Notes: generated by a model from the letters alone, not told the origin. 64,000 nucleotides of DNA from Chalara sp. BL73 (GCA_918026815.1 CAKJVC010000012.1:1860001-1924000); one strand, 5' to 3'. Numbered from the stretch's first letter, positions 52,744 through 64,000 are shown. Numbers and translations: made by a program.

Positions 52744-55554
52744 ATGGATCCTCTCAGTATCTCAGCCGGGATAATCGCTCTTCTGCAAGCCACAAATACA
52801 GTGATATCGGTGTGCTATGATTTTCGAGCTGCGGTAAAAGAGGCTCCCTGGTCTCTCACAGGCACGCTGGATGGGATCAAAGAACTACGCGATGTTCTCG
52901 AAACCATCGAGCGACTTGTAGACCGACCAGACTATATCGCTTCTAAGAATTTGGAGAAATTACCGGCTTTGTTACTTCTCCAGACATCAGAGAACAGCCC
53001 AGTATCTAGTTGTCTTCGGGAATTGAAATGCTTGCAAGATATCATAGACCGCTCACATCGCTCAGGCCGGAGTAGCTCGAGAATGCAAGCTTTGAAAAAA
53101 GCAATAACATGGCGATTGAAAGACCACGATGTCACTTTGTGCCTAGCAAGGATCGAAAGGTGCAAGAGTACGCTAAAACTTGTTTTAACCGCTGACGAAA
53201 TGTAAGTACTTGCTCTATTACCTGCGTGGGCAAGTTGAACTCATCTATCCAGCACAATGCTCAAAGGCATCCGGGAAATGACGGCAGCACTAAAAGAAGA
53301 CACGGAATATATCAACAACAACGTGGTGAGCCTCTGTTCAGGCATTCGCTTGAAAGAAACAGGTTCGTGGTCTCCCACATGCGGTGGCCAGCTTTTCGAG
53401 TCCTTGCTTCAATTGCTGACGACTCCAGACGAGAAAAACAGCAATATTCTGCAGTGGCTTTCTCCAATAGACCCAAGTGAAAGCCACAGAGCGGCTACCG
53501 ACTCATACCAAGAGGGTACAAGTGGTTGGTTCGTCCAGTGTACAGAATTCTGTGACTGGTTCCGAGCAACAGGTGGCATTCTGTGGTTGAGTGGATTTCG
53601 TAAGTCTTCCATCCGAAGAGTTTCGGCTACCTAGGCAGCTAAGCTTGGATAATCTAGCTGGTGCGGGAAAATCTGTCATATTGTAAGTTGCCTTTCAATA
53701 TGCAGAATACAAGTCCATTGATCAGTGTGTGTCTAACAGAAATGCACAGCTCAAGGGTCGTGACATACTTGATCCGAACTCTCAATGACTTCGGGGAGGA
53801 AGGCCGAGTAGCATATTTCTACTGCGACTTCAGAAAGCCTGAGTCTCAGAAGCCTCTGAACGTCATAGGATCACTTGTCGCTCAGCTTTGCTGCCAGTCT
53901 GGTAACTTCCCGGCAGACCTTGTACGCGCGTTCGACATTAAGCGCGACAACTGCGGTCGTAGGCAACGGCCAGACTTCAAGGTCCTGAAACAGGTACTGC
54001 AGTACTTTGCAGAGGAGAACAAAACCATTCTGCTGATTGACGCTCTCGACGAGTGTGAAGGGAGAGAAAGCCTACTGGACTTCGTCCAAGTGGTTGCTAG
54101 TAGCACTGAGAATATCAGTATTCTAATGACCAGCCGAAACGAGGCGGACATATACAGCAAATTGATCTCTTGCGACCGTGTGCGGCTAGAATTTCATCTG
54201 AAGGACATGGACCATGACGTGGCATCTTATGTTGAAAATAGACTGAAATTCGATCGAAATCTTCTGTGGCTTGACGCCTCCGTAAAAGAGGAGATCCGAT
54301 GTAACATGAAAACAAGATCAAAGGGCATGTAAGTGCCAGACACAATTGTGAGCAATCCTCGACGCTGACGCATGCAGGTTTCGATGGGCCCAGTGCCAAA
54401 TGGATTCCATGAGTAACCTTCGCACGGTCAAAGCAATTCGAACTGCCCTAAAGGAACTTCCGCGAGGATTGGACGAGACATATGGACGGATATTGGATAA
54501 AATTCCGATGCACAATGCCGAAACCACTCGACGGATTTTGCTGTGGTTGGCATTTGCCGTTACCCCACTGACGCTGGACGAACTCCATACAGCGATTGCT
54601 ATTGACCCGGATCTGGATTACTTGGACGTAGAATCACAACTTCGAAGCCCCCAGGACATTCTAAGCCTATGCGGTAGCCTCATTTCTGTTTCGGATGAAG
54701 GGTCGGTCAGCCTCGCTCATCTTTCCGTCAAGGACTTCCTCCTCTCAGCAGAGACCAAGTTGCAGCCTTCGATTTCGGCTTTCGCAATGTCGGCTTGCGA
54801 AGCAAACCATGAACTTGCTATCAGCTGCATAAGTTACATTCTATTCGCCGAACTCGGAAAAGGTCCGTCAACAACTTCCGAGGCATATGTCGCTAGGCGC
54901 GCGAACCATCCTTTACTCAAGCATGCAGCCGTTGCATGGGCTTATTATTTCCGAGCATCAAATCCAACTTCGCAACTGAGTTGTCGAGTTTCAAGCTTCT
55001 TCAGCCCTATAATGCGTGGGAACTTCATGTCTTGGGTACAGGTGCTGAATGCGAACACCGACGCCCAGTGGGATTTCTATCCTCGCCACGCAACACCCGT
55101 GTACTACGCATCATCGTTTGGCCTGAGCGAGTCGGTGGAAAGCTTCATCGAAGCTGGAGTCAATCTGGATGAGCCCGGCAGTCGGTATGGAGGAACAGCA
55201 CTCCATGGTGCAGTTCTTCGTAATCATATCGGCGTAATAAACTTGCTTCTCAGCGCTGGCGCAGATCCGAACCGTTCCGATTTCAACGGCGTAGCACCGC
55301 TGCATACCGCAGTTTCATACGGATACATAGAGACTATGACTCTTCTATTGAAATTCGGAGCGTCCAAGCAGAAACTCGATAATGCTGGAGAAAGCGCACA
55401 TGACTGGGCCATGAAGGCGGGACGACAGGATTCGATTGAATTACTTCTCGGAGCTACTCAAACCCCAAAAGTGCTCGATGCCTTCGATTCAGTACAAGAA
55501 GGAGTCTGGGTACCTATAGAGACATACTATCCCAATTTCCACAGTAGTCCTTAA
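52744..55554 (+). CDS. NACHT - ankyrin STAND protein with HeLo-like N-terminus
   Basis: Five exons (52744-53201, 53253-53599, 53658-53682, 53750-54328, 54378-55554) join in frame to 861 residues. The start MDPLSISAGIIALLQATNTV is the fungal STAND N-terminal domain. The 25-nt third exon encodes the P-loop (GFPGAGKSVIF, about residues 266-277). Walker B is TILLIDALDECEG. Post-NACHT motifs are RRILLWLAFAVTPLTLDELH and VSLAHLSVKDFLLS. Three ankyrin repeats near 740-835 include GTALHGAVLRNHIGVINLLL and GVAPLHTAVSYGYIETMTLL. No frame damage. It is divergent from the adjacent HET gene. Confidence 0.92.
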
Positions 55555-57001
55555 AGAGTTAAAAATTGCAGAAGGGTTCAAGCAAGAGGGATAGGTAGCA
55601 TCCAGGTCCTGTGGCGGAGAATGATAGAAGTAGAATTGCAATAAAATGAAATGATTAAATCGCACAGTGTTGGAGCTTCTCGTGGACATCCGACTGCTGC
55701 ATGTTACAACCTTGTCGAGTCCATTTTCGCCTACAAACCGCCGGAGTGGAGAGGATTGTCGAACATGATATATTGTTTCCTTCCGCATGAGCTGAGATCA
55801 TGGTCAGTGTTTCCAGAACAGCGCCTTGATTTGTGGTTACTGCCCGTACTTCATGATCGACTTGGAGCGAGACGGCGAGTAGGTATATTAATGTGCAGGA
55901 TATTTGGTCTATGGCTCTCTGGGCTCGTTTGGCAGATAGTGTCAATATGCTGCGACACGGAAAGCAAAGGCGTGACGATTGTTTAGCACTCTAGCCTCAC
56001 TTTGATGAAGGACTCGTGTTCAGATCCTTCAAAGTACTCTTGACCTGGCTGGCCGGTGGACTGGGGATTGTATGATAAATGGGCTATGTAGAGTAGACTG
56101 TTCGACGAGTATGCAACCGCATAACTGGTTGATTAGTTCCAAGAACTTCATCGATGGTATTCAGCGTCATATCTGCCCAGTCATGAAGAAGGGAGACTGA
56201 GGGGGTTGCAAATTTTGATGGCGTGCGAACCTCTGATGGTCATAATAACTGCTAGATAGGTTGAAAGTAACCATTAATACAACAAGCTTGAATAAGTACA
56301 GTAATATGAGATGCGAGGGTTCGTAGAAGTGTTGTCTCCCCGGTCATTTCCCCAGCTGTCATGCAGCAACGGAGGCGGCCCGTTCCGACGTCGGAACGGG
56401 CCACCTCTCTAAAGTGTTGCTGTATGACATTTGACCACTAGTCCCGTACACTTAGATTCTGGGGAACTATTGTACAGTACAGTACTTTATCGGCGTCTAT
56501 AGTTCCATGGCCGGTTCAGAACACCAGCTTGTTACTGCAAACCTAGCGACGCAAAGTCAGAAGGGGTTATAGCGACAATTTCTACCGCCCCTAGCTGCAT
56601 GAACGCCACTGCCGGCTCCGCAACCGCATCCCGAGGCGCGTGGGCACACCTTACAGTACTCAAATCCTAGAATCTAGATATTTATTCCCTTCCTTATGTA
56701 CCAACCTGTATTCAATGTCCTCTCGCAATATATAGAAGAGATGTACTTGGTAGAACGAGCCATTAGGTGGAACGGCTAGTTAATTCGTCCTTATATGTCG
56801 CGTGGCTTATTTATTACGTAGATGGTATTACTAGCGCTGCACATGATCAACATTCTCTAGAAGATTCTAGAAGTGAGGAGTAATCATCAAACTATTATAA
56901 ATTCTTAGGCTCCCCTAGTACCATCTATGAAATAGAGATGAAAAGAAAAAGAGATATTATACTAAGAGCTTTATATATGTTTCACTAACAAGTATTACGT
57001 T
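55555..57001. other. Intergenic region with a foldback repeat
   Basis: No supportable gene. It contains the hairpin element at 56341-56435 and AT-rich sequence toward 57000. Confidence 0.5.
56341..56435. repeat. Foldback element with a perfect 26-bp palindrome
   Basis: The core at 56377-56402 is perfectly self-complementary (half-site GGCCCGTTCCGA, centre ACGT). Outward, AGCAAC/GTTGCT, TGTCAT/ATGACA and GGTCA/TGACC pair again with small internal loops, making a stem of about 45 bp per side. Possibly a MITE or the end-to-end remains of one. Confidence 0.75.
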
Positions 57002-60000
57002 TTATGTTACTTGGTTTAGCCCTCGTTGAATCTGAAGAAATGATAATTTCCCTGTCGAATGTCCTAAAGCAATACTCCTGCCCCAAACAGCTTCACAAGT
57101 AGGTCGATAACCAGTAGGTAGCCAGAGAAATCTAGCGGTATCTTCCATTAGCCATTCACCAGATACGTGTAAGGTCGGAATGTGTTTGCCGTCGGCCGAG
57201 AAGGCGACTGAGGTGACCGAGCCTGTATGGCCCTCGAGGGTTTGTAGCATCGCATTCCAATGTGTTTCTACTCTAGGCTTTCTCTGGATCCAAGGCGGAA
57301 TACACGTCTTGAATGTTTGTCGAACAATACTCTTTCTGGGGTGAAGATAAGAGCTGAACAGTATGCTTGAAGAGGCGCCTGTTCAATAATTGATCGGTTA
57401 GATACGGCAAACCGCCATGCATCATATATAAAATCATGTAAATTCGGACTTTCATCGAACCAACACATTAAAACGTGCTAGAAGATCTTCCAGCTTCTTA
57501 ATCATAACTACGCCTTCTGACACGCTTTTTAACAGGCTCAGCGCCTCAAGCCAATACAAGAAGTACTGACGGAGGAAATTATAGACTGGGCCACTGTCGT
57601 TAAGGTCCTCGATTGTATCTTCTCTAGTTTGACATTCGAGTAGATGATCAACCCAGTAAAGACAGGAGTATCTTACGGCGGCGAGGGGATTAGGATCGGG
57701 CTGCTTGAGTTGGTCGATAGTGATTCCGGGAGCCCTTAGCCAATAGATATCACGTCGTAGGGTCCTAGACATGACTTGTAACGATCGCGAGAAGATGGTT
57801 TAGTGAACAACTTGTATTGTAGAAGGGAAGATGTCATTAGAAGCTTCTGTAAGTAAAAAGTCCTTAGCCGGCTGATGAACGAAGGAGATGGTGCGATTTT
57901 GAAGTGTCAGAAAGAGCCACAAAGCCCTATGATCTCTGTCAGAGATTCATCGCCAGAGACGCCGTCGGGCATGTCGACCAAAGACGTAAGTTCATCCAAC
58001 GTAATAGGCCGATAGACAGCCGAGAAGACAGCTAGTATACGTTTGCAGAGCTCAGCATCGTCTGAACCGCGAATTTGATCCATCATCCGCCTATAGAGAG
58101 CATCAAGTCCAAGCTCGACGAGCTGGCGCTGATAGATATGCTGAAGGAGGAAGTCAGGAGATTCTTGCTGCCATTCACGTTCCAAGTCCGCCAGTATATG
58201 AGACTTCAGATCCACTTTCAGGATTTCCTTCACCTTAGTCCAGCTTAGCCCCTCTGTTGGATATAGATTCTCCAGCTCTATGTTCAGAGACGCAATTTCC
58301 TCGGTGGACCAATCGGGGTCCATATCCTGAGATGCATTAACATGACCAAGTGACTGCCGTGTGGGGTCTCCGAGTTCGGTGGGGTCACCGATAAATGACA
58401 AATGGCCTCTCGACAAGTCTTTCATTCCGCTAGGTGGATGCGTCTTGGATCTATCTCTAGTCTTCATATCCAAAGTCTTCATGCTCCCTTGAGAGCTGTC
58501 GTCAGATCCAGCATCAAGATTGTCGGCGCTGCTAAATGCTAACAGCCGAAGATGACCAGCTATATGCTTGTCAAGTTTATGTAAAAGTTCAGCCTCGCCA
58601 CTATTCGTCGGATTTGATGTGCTGTCCTTTTGGGTTGGGGGCGCGGGGTTAGTCGAGCTTAGAACAAAGACATCGTAACCACACAGCGGACAGATATTTG
58701 GACGTCTCCTTCGGGTGCTTTTACTTGATCTGGAGATAGCCTTCCGCTCAGTTGTGCTGGAATTGGCGTGTTTACTTGTGAGATGTTCTTCAAATCTCCC
58801 TTCTTCAGCAAATGCCTCCTCCTCGTGATAAAGATCACACCGCCAGATGGCGGGTTTGTGGACGTGTTGTATCCATTTGTTGGAGTGGGAATCTCTCATG
58901 TGTTTGGCCCAGATATCAAAGTCTTCGAAAGATTGCGGAGGCTGACTACACTTCTCGGAGATGCAGACGAGCGGTTGGAGATCTTTGTTTACATGGTGTC
59001 TGTAATCATATCAGCATACACCTCCTAACTGTTATGGCAAGGTTCATACTGCCATTTCCCAAGCTTCAGCTCCGAGTCCTCAAGTGGTTTGGAACAATAA
59101 GGGCAAGAAGGAGCTGATTCTCTTTGAGGAGCTTCGGGATAATTTTCAAGATCCTCGGCCATAAAGGTTTTGCTGTTTTTTGAAGATGACACCACAGATG
59201 CTCCATCACCCCTTTGCAGTCGAGCAACTACGGCTGGTGGTGGTTTGAATGTTGAAGCTTTCGAGCCCATATCCGAGGGAGCAAACACCTCCACAAATGG
59301 ATTATTCTGAGATGAACGAAATGCCCTCTTCTTTCGATTCGAATAGGCTCTGGTGGGGCCGCGTTCTCCGAATCCTCTTCTTCAGTTATCTGTTCCAATG
59401 CTGGTGACAAGGACGTCCTCATATCTGGCTGGTCTTGTTATTTCTTCTGAGTCTTCTGCTCCCGACTGGCAAGTTTCGCTTGATGCTGACCCATATATCG
59501 TAGTCTCTGGCGCCGAGCTGACATCGACACCGCAAGGTGTTCCTGAAGGGAAGTGGGGGCCGTCATATACCTGAACTGAAGTATAGTTTTCATCACCATA
59601 TCTCGCTGTAAAGGCTCTGACTCTAGTTTCGAGACTCGATGTGGAATATCTTCGAATGGTCAAACCCAATCTGTTCAGCCTGTTGATGGTAGCCTCAATT
59701 GCATCTAAGGCTTCTGAGGCAGTTCCTTTCAACCTGGGCTTCGCGTCGAGCTCTTTCACGTCATAATTGGAGCTGCCTGGCGAAATCTCCTTGTGGCTCT
59801 CGAGTAAGACTGAACGGAGTACTTAGCGATGAGGTGCCGGCACGGCACCCACGGGAACATACCAAAGTCCAAGTTTCTTCGTATCAACGAAAGCAGCTGC
59901 ATCACGAGATTACGGATCTCTTCGCTATATTCCAGCCGCCTATCGAGCGAGACATCATATGGCGCAAAAATTCCCAGATACGAAGCCCAGACCTCGAAAC

Positions 60001-60144
60001 GCTGTTGTTGCAAGTCTGCCCTGGCCTTGGGCTCGGGCAGTGGGAGATTAGGGTCTGCATATCTCGAAAAAAGGTCCTCGCAGATATTCGCCAGGTCGAA
60101 GATGTCTCGTTTCTTGGCCTCGGCGACGACTCCAGCAGTGGCCA
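57002..60144 (-). pseudogene. Chimeric relic: C2H2 zinc-finger protein fused to NACHT-WD40 C-terminal part
   Basis: From ATG near 60144 it reads MATAGVVAEAKKRDIFDLAN and YEVWASYLGIFAP-type helical sequence. It splices (GTATGT...CGCCAG) into SSNYDVKELDAKPRLKG, then shifts frame near 59415 and 59345 and meets a stop at 59025. Zinc-finger segments follow (CPYCSKPLE, CISEKCSQPPQSFED...HMRDSH, WRCDLYHEEEAF, CPLCGYDVFVL). At about 58130 it passes directly into NWD-type post-NACHT sequence (LGLDALYRRMMDQIRGSDDA, YRPITLDELTSLVDMPDGVS). After LCGSF a frameshift, a TAA and further shifts lead through YWLEALSLLKSVSEGVVMI to one WD40 unit LEGHTGSVTSVAFSADGKHI. The nucleotide-binding core of NACHT is absent. 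Confidence 0.72.
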
Positions 60145-60868
60145 TGGCGGGCGCGTCTCGCAAAGGCTACGATGGAGGACGGTCTTGATGGTGAGCATCA
60201 CGTTAAGCTCGATGCTCTCGCCATAGTAGGGTGGCGGAGGTGAGTAAAGCACGGCAAATGGAGCGGTTGCAGGCGCAGGCTGAATTTGCTGCTGCAGTGA
60301 GGAAAGAGGGAACGCAACAGGACTTCGGACTGAAGCAGGCACGACTCACGGGCTGGATCAGGATCGGGATCGCGAACGCGACCGGAATGGAATCTCCAAG
60401 ATGCATCTCAGGCCCTCGGCACCGGGCCCGGAAGCCGACGGCCAGCGCAGTGCAGCTCAGCTCCCCCCATCCCCGCCCCCGACCAGCGGTGGTCACTGGA
60501 GAACCACTGCAATGATTGAAGAACCCTGGACGTACTGGCTCTCCATGCCACCTTGCCACCCTGCAGGCGAGAACATCAACACCCCCCCATTCGTTCCAGC
60601 GGGACACCCTTTCGCACCCCGTCCACCGCAGGGCGTGAGGGGTGTGGTGCCCATGGACCCCTGTCTGTCGCCGCCGACTCCACCAGAACTAGAGCCCGAG
60701 GATGCATGGGCTGGGCAGTGCTCACTGCTGAGGGTCGAGCCTAGCGGTGCTTCTGTCCATCGGCACCATCTCTTCCTGTCTTGCTCGACGCGCTCTCGCT
60801 CGTGAGCACTGTCGGCGGCGGTGCCTCTTCCCAAACTCAGACTCTTTCCGTCTCCTACGCATGCCACG
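60145..60868. other. GC-rich spacer between divergent relics
   Basis: Several overlapping GC-rich ORFs lack domain signatures and look like shadows. It probably held the promoters of the two divergent genes before decay. Confidence 0.45.
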
Positions 60869-62813
60869 ATGCCCCGGCTCGACGATGATGGGCAGGAGGA
60901 ATTACGGGCCTTGGTAGCCATCCGACAGACGCTGGAGGCCCTCATAGCTAAGCGCATCCTCGACGACACCGACAAGATCACCAGCTTGGCTGTGTCGAAC
61001 TCGAGAGATCTCTTCAAGTTCGAGCTGGATCAGATCTTGCTGAATTTGAAGAAGGAACAGGATCTACAGCCAGAGGATTACGCATCCTTTCTCGACGATT
61101 TGCACCGGCTACTCCAACTGCTCGAGGGTCTGGTCGACAGGGGTATAGTATTCATGGATGCGTTCACTCATGGACAATTCATCCTCTCAATCAAGAGTGG
61201 GATTACGATCTTGCCAGGACAGCAGTAGAGTGTATTGCATTACATTTTCCAGAGGAAGAAGATGTTCTGCCATGGGTAACACAAAGATGGCTACTCCGAC
61301 ATGCAGCCAGATGCTCTTATATTATATTGCACAACTTAGTCCTAGACAATAGCATATACTGGGCGTACTACAACCTCGGGCATCTCTATACCACTCAATG
61401 CAAGCTCGTCGAGGCTGAGCAGATGTACGAGCGGGCACTGCAGGGCTATGAGAAGGCGCTAGGCCCAAGCACATGTATACGCTTGATACAGCCTGTTTTA
61501 TCGGGGACCTTTACAGAGAACAAGGTAAGCTCGACTTAGCAGAGCAAATGTACGAACGAGGGATGAAAGGCCGGGAGAAGACGCTCGACCCTGAGCACAA
61601 GTCGATGCTTAGCACTATCAATAACCTTGGGATCCTTTATAAAGACCAAGGTAAGCTCAACTTAGCAGAGCAGATGTATGAGCGGGCGTTGCGAGGCTGG
61701 GAGAAGACGCTCAGCCCAGAGCACACATCGACGCTTAGTACTATCCATAATCTTGGGACCCTTTATAAAGACCAAGGTAAGCTCAACTTAGCAGAGCAGA
61801 TGTATGAGCGGGCGCTACGAGGCCGTGAGAAAGCGTTAGGTCCCGAGCATACGTCGACGCTCTCGACAGTCCATTGCCTAGGAATCCTCTACTCTGGCCA
61901 AGACAAGCTGGTCGAGGCTGAATAGATGTATAATCGGGCGCTACGAGGCCACGAAAAAGCTCTAGGCCGAGAGCATACGTCCACACTTGATACGGTTCAC
62001 GACCTAGGGAACCTCTACTCCGACCAGGGCAAGCTGGTCGAGGCTGAACAGATGTACGAGCGGGCCTTACAAGGATATGAGAAAGTGTTAGGACCAGAGG
62101 ACAGCACAATTCCTAAGCTTATTCTAATTGACAACCTGGGGATGCTATATATGGAACAGAGTAAAGTTGCTAAGGCTGAGAAGATGTTTGAACGGGCTCG
62201 AGAAGGTAAAGAGAAGACACTTGGTACAGAACACATGTCTACGCTACAAACAGTAAACCACCTAGGTCTTCTCTATACCGATAAAGGCAGACTAGTAGAA
62301 GCTGACAAGATGTACCAATTAGCGCTACAAGGAACTGAGAAGGTGCTAGGTTCTGCTCATACATCAACGCTTCAAATAATCAATAACTGGGGAAGCCTAT
62401 ATATGATTCAAGGCAACCTTGCTAAAGCAAAGCAGATGTACGAGCGCGCATTGCAAGGCTATGAGAAGGCACTCGGAACGGACAATATCATGACTTATAC
62501 CCATGCTTTAGATACAACTAACGGTCTCGGCTCTCTTTTCGAACGCCAAGCCGATTTCGCAAAGGCTAAATTCATGTATTCGAAGGCTCTTGCAGGATAT
62601 GAGAAAGTCGGCGGGCCTGAGCATTATAAGGCTCAACGTTTGCGGGAAAAACTCCAAGCCTTGGATCTAAGGATTGAAACAGATGCCTCTGAAGAAGTAG
62701 AAGACTCGATGGGGGATTCTCAAGGAGAATCGTCACGCCCAAGTGCTAGAAAAGCTTCATCAGAGTCAAGACGTCTTCACCTCAAGCTATTCAAGAAGCT
62801 TCGACTAACATAG
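60869..62813 (+). pseudogene. TPR (kinesin light chain-like) protein gene, degraded
   Basis: ATG at 60869 begins MPRLDDDGQEELRALVAIRQ, an N-terminal helical domain. The frame shifts by one base near 61197 (FILSIK, then EWDYDLARTAVEC). TPRs start at WAYYNLGHLYTTQCKLVEAE. A second one-base loss occurs near 61473 (LGPSTCIR versus LGPEHMYTLD). A CAG-to-TAG stop lies at 61923-61925 within VEAE-stop-MYNRAL. About ten 42-residue TPRs of the GKLxxAEQMYERALxGxEKxLGPEHxSTL type follow. The basic tail ends at 62813. NB-ARC is not present in this copy. Three lesions indicate a pseudogene. Confidence 0.8.
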
Positions 62814-63238
62814 CTGCTTTGTTTGTACCCCTTTGGTGATTATTTGGTATCAAATTATCTCGTATTCTCTTTATAGGTGTGGCATGAATTGATGTCTGTA
62901 TACAATCATTCTCTAGCTGAGAGTCATATTTATGGTTTCTAACTCTAGGTGATCATCTTTCTGTACTACTAAAGGTAGGCCCCTATCAACCGAAGGCATA
63001 CAACTTTCTAGGATCTACAGGACATCTTTCAAGGGGAGTTCATTATGACCGACTGCAAGGATGTTAACAGCTACATTATAACTACTAATTAATTTAGTCT
63101 ACGAAGCCCTTTGCACAGAATGAATGGACTTCATTTGGTAGTGGGTTGGGACTGCGCACGGACGCCTTCGACATCCTACTTCACCACCCCCTAGGACTTG
63201 AATGTCAACAACATCTTGCCTAAGCAAACCACTTCAAC
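62814..63238. other. Intergenic region before the right-edge transposase
   Basis: No gene. Clear terminal repeats of the following Tc1 element were not identified here. Confidence 0.4.
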
Positions 63239-64000
63239 ATGGCGCCCCAACTCGCAGAGTCACAACATGTAATGATCGGCGATATGATTGCTAGCAAGAC
63301 TCGATTTCAAGCTAACCAGATAGCTAAAAGTGCAAATTGCAGTCGCCGCAGCATTCAACGAATACGGTCAAACCTTCGTAAATTTGGCTCGACGAGAGCC
63401 CCTCCGAATAAGGTTGGACGTCCTGGGAGTATTACCCCCCAAATGTTAGATGCCCTATGCGAACATCTGCGAGACTATCCTGAGCTATATCAGGACGAGA
63501 TGGTAAGCTTCTTGTGGGATAAGTTCAAGGTGCATACAACGACTTTCAGCGTCGCGAGGGCCCTAAAGTCCATTGGCTGGACCAAGAAGACGATTCGCCG
63601 TATAGCACAGGGCCGAAACGCTGATCTGCGAGACTTGTACGTGCACAACACGTCAGATTTCTTTTCCTTCCAGTATGTATTTGTTAGATGAGTCGGGATG
63701 TGATAAACGAGCGGGCTTCAGACGGACGGGGTGGGCTCCTCTTGGAGTGACACCGGTCCAAATTTCCCCTTTTAATCGGGAGAAGCGGCATCACATACTG
63801 CCAGCATATACACAGGATGGAATCTTACTCTCGCGGGTCTTCCAGGGGTCCACCGATGCCGCGGTCTTTGAGGAGTTTATTGAGCAGCTGCTTCCGTTGA
63901 TGGGCAGATGGCCAGAGCCGAAGTCGGTTCTTGTGATGGATAATGCGTCGTTCCACCATTCTGCACGGATCAAGCAGATGTGTCGAGATGCTGGGGTAAA
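63239..64000 (+). pseudogene. Tc1/mariner transposase, frameshifted and cut by window end
   Basis: MAPQLAESQHVMIGDMIASK is followed by an HTH region (NQIAKSANCSRRSIQRIRSN) and KVGRPGSITPQMLDALCEHL. At about 63673 the frame FFSFQ must shift by one base to continue as MYLLDESGCDKRAGFRRTGW, whose aspartate is the first catalytic residue. DNASFHHSARIKQMC, the second catalytic region, is near the edge. The glutamate lies beyond the window. The frameshift suggests inactivity. Confidence 0.82.

Noticed and set aside
55651..55986. Plus-strand 111-codon ORF downstream of the NACHT-ankyrin gene
   Set aside because: No recognisable domain or signal peptide, and an overlapping minus-strand ORF is equally long.
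60231..61017. Overlapping GC-rich ORFs on both strands
   Set aside because: Proline/serine-rich frames produced by GC-rich sequence; no conserved motifs and no consistent start context.

Overview
This window is genomic DNA of a filamentous ascomycete (Pezizomycotina). The evidence is short spliceosomal introns with GTAAGT-type donors, CTAAC-like branch points and CAG/TAG acceptors; HET-domain and NACHT/NB-ARC STAND genes; Fot1/pogo, Tc1, MULE and Tad-like LINE transposons; and TpG-to-TpA damage in one transposon that looks like repeat-induced point mutation (RIP). No single-copy housekeeping gene is recognisable, so I cannot name the genus. The window reads as an accessory region: a fungal NLR/heterokaryon-incompatibility island in a transposon-rich compartment.

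Layout. 1-2.9 kb is a pile of nested short LTR-type repeats. 5.5-9.6 kb is a two-exon PNP_UDP/NB-ARC/TPR receptor with 13 almost identical 42-residue TPRs. 11.5-14.8 kb is a five-exon NACHT protein whose C-terminal ankyrin region is frameshifted. 16.2-18.0 kb is a complete Fot1/pogo element with one nonsense codon. 18.1-18.8 kb is an unrecognised gene. 20.4-21.0 kb is a small cysteine-containing secreted protein lying between two inverted solo LTRs. 22.3-23.0 kb is a MULE relic. 24.0-27.4 kb is an intact single-exon HET-NACHT-ankyrin gene. 29.2-30.5 kb is an unrecognised gene cut by one in-frame TAG. 31.4-34.4 kb is an intronless gingipain-like (C25) clan CD protease, probably of bacterial origin. 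35.2-36.1 kb is a 5'-truncated LINE.

36.2-45.9 kb is a transposon nest: a decayed Tc1 relic, LTR pieces, a RIP-damaged pogo element, and inside its left terminal repeat a MULE with 150-bp identical ends and a 9-bp target duplication, followed by an intact Tc1-like element. 46-49 kb holds two decaying genes, a coiled-coil protein and an AAA+ ATPase. 49.5-52.1 kb (HET protein) and 52.7-55.6 kb (NACHT-ankyrin) are divergently transcribed from a shared 0.6-kb spacer. 57.0-60.1 kb is a chimeric relic joining a C2H2 zinc-finger protein to the post-NACHT/WD40 part of an NWD gene. 60.9-62.8 kb is a decayed TPR gene. A Tc1 transposase runs off the right edge.

How it fits together. At least seven loci belong to NLR or HET families; four look intact (PNP-NB-ARC-TPR, HET-NACHT-ANK, HET, NACHT-ANK) and the rest are frameshifted or relics. 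Known fungal members of these families recognise non-self or stress cues through their repeat domains and trigger cell death or defence through N-terminal effector domains (PNP, HET, HeLo-like). The near-identical TPR units with variation concentrated at a few positions, and the birth-and-death pattern of intact and broken copies, fit a rapidly evolving recognition repertoire. A clan CD protease inside such an island is the most unusual gene present.
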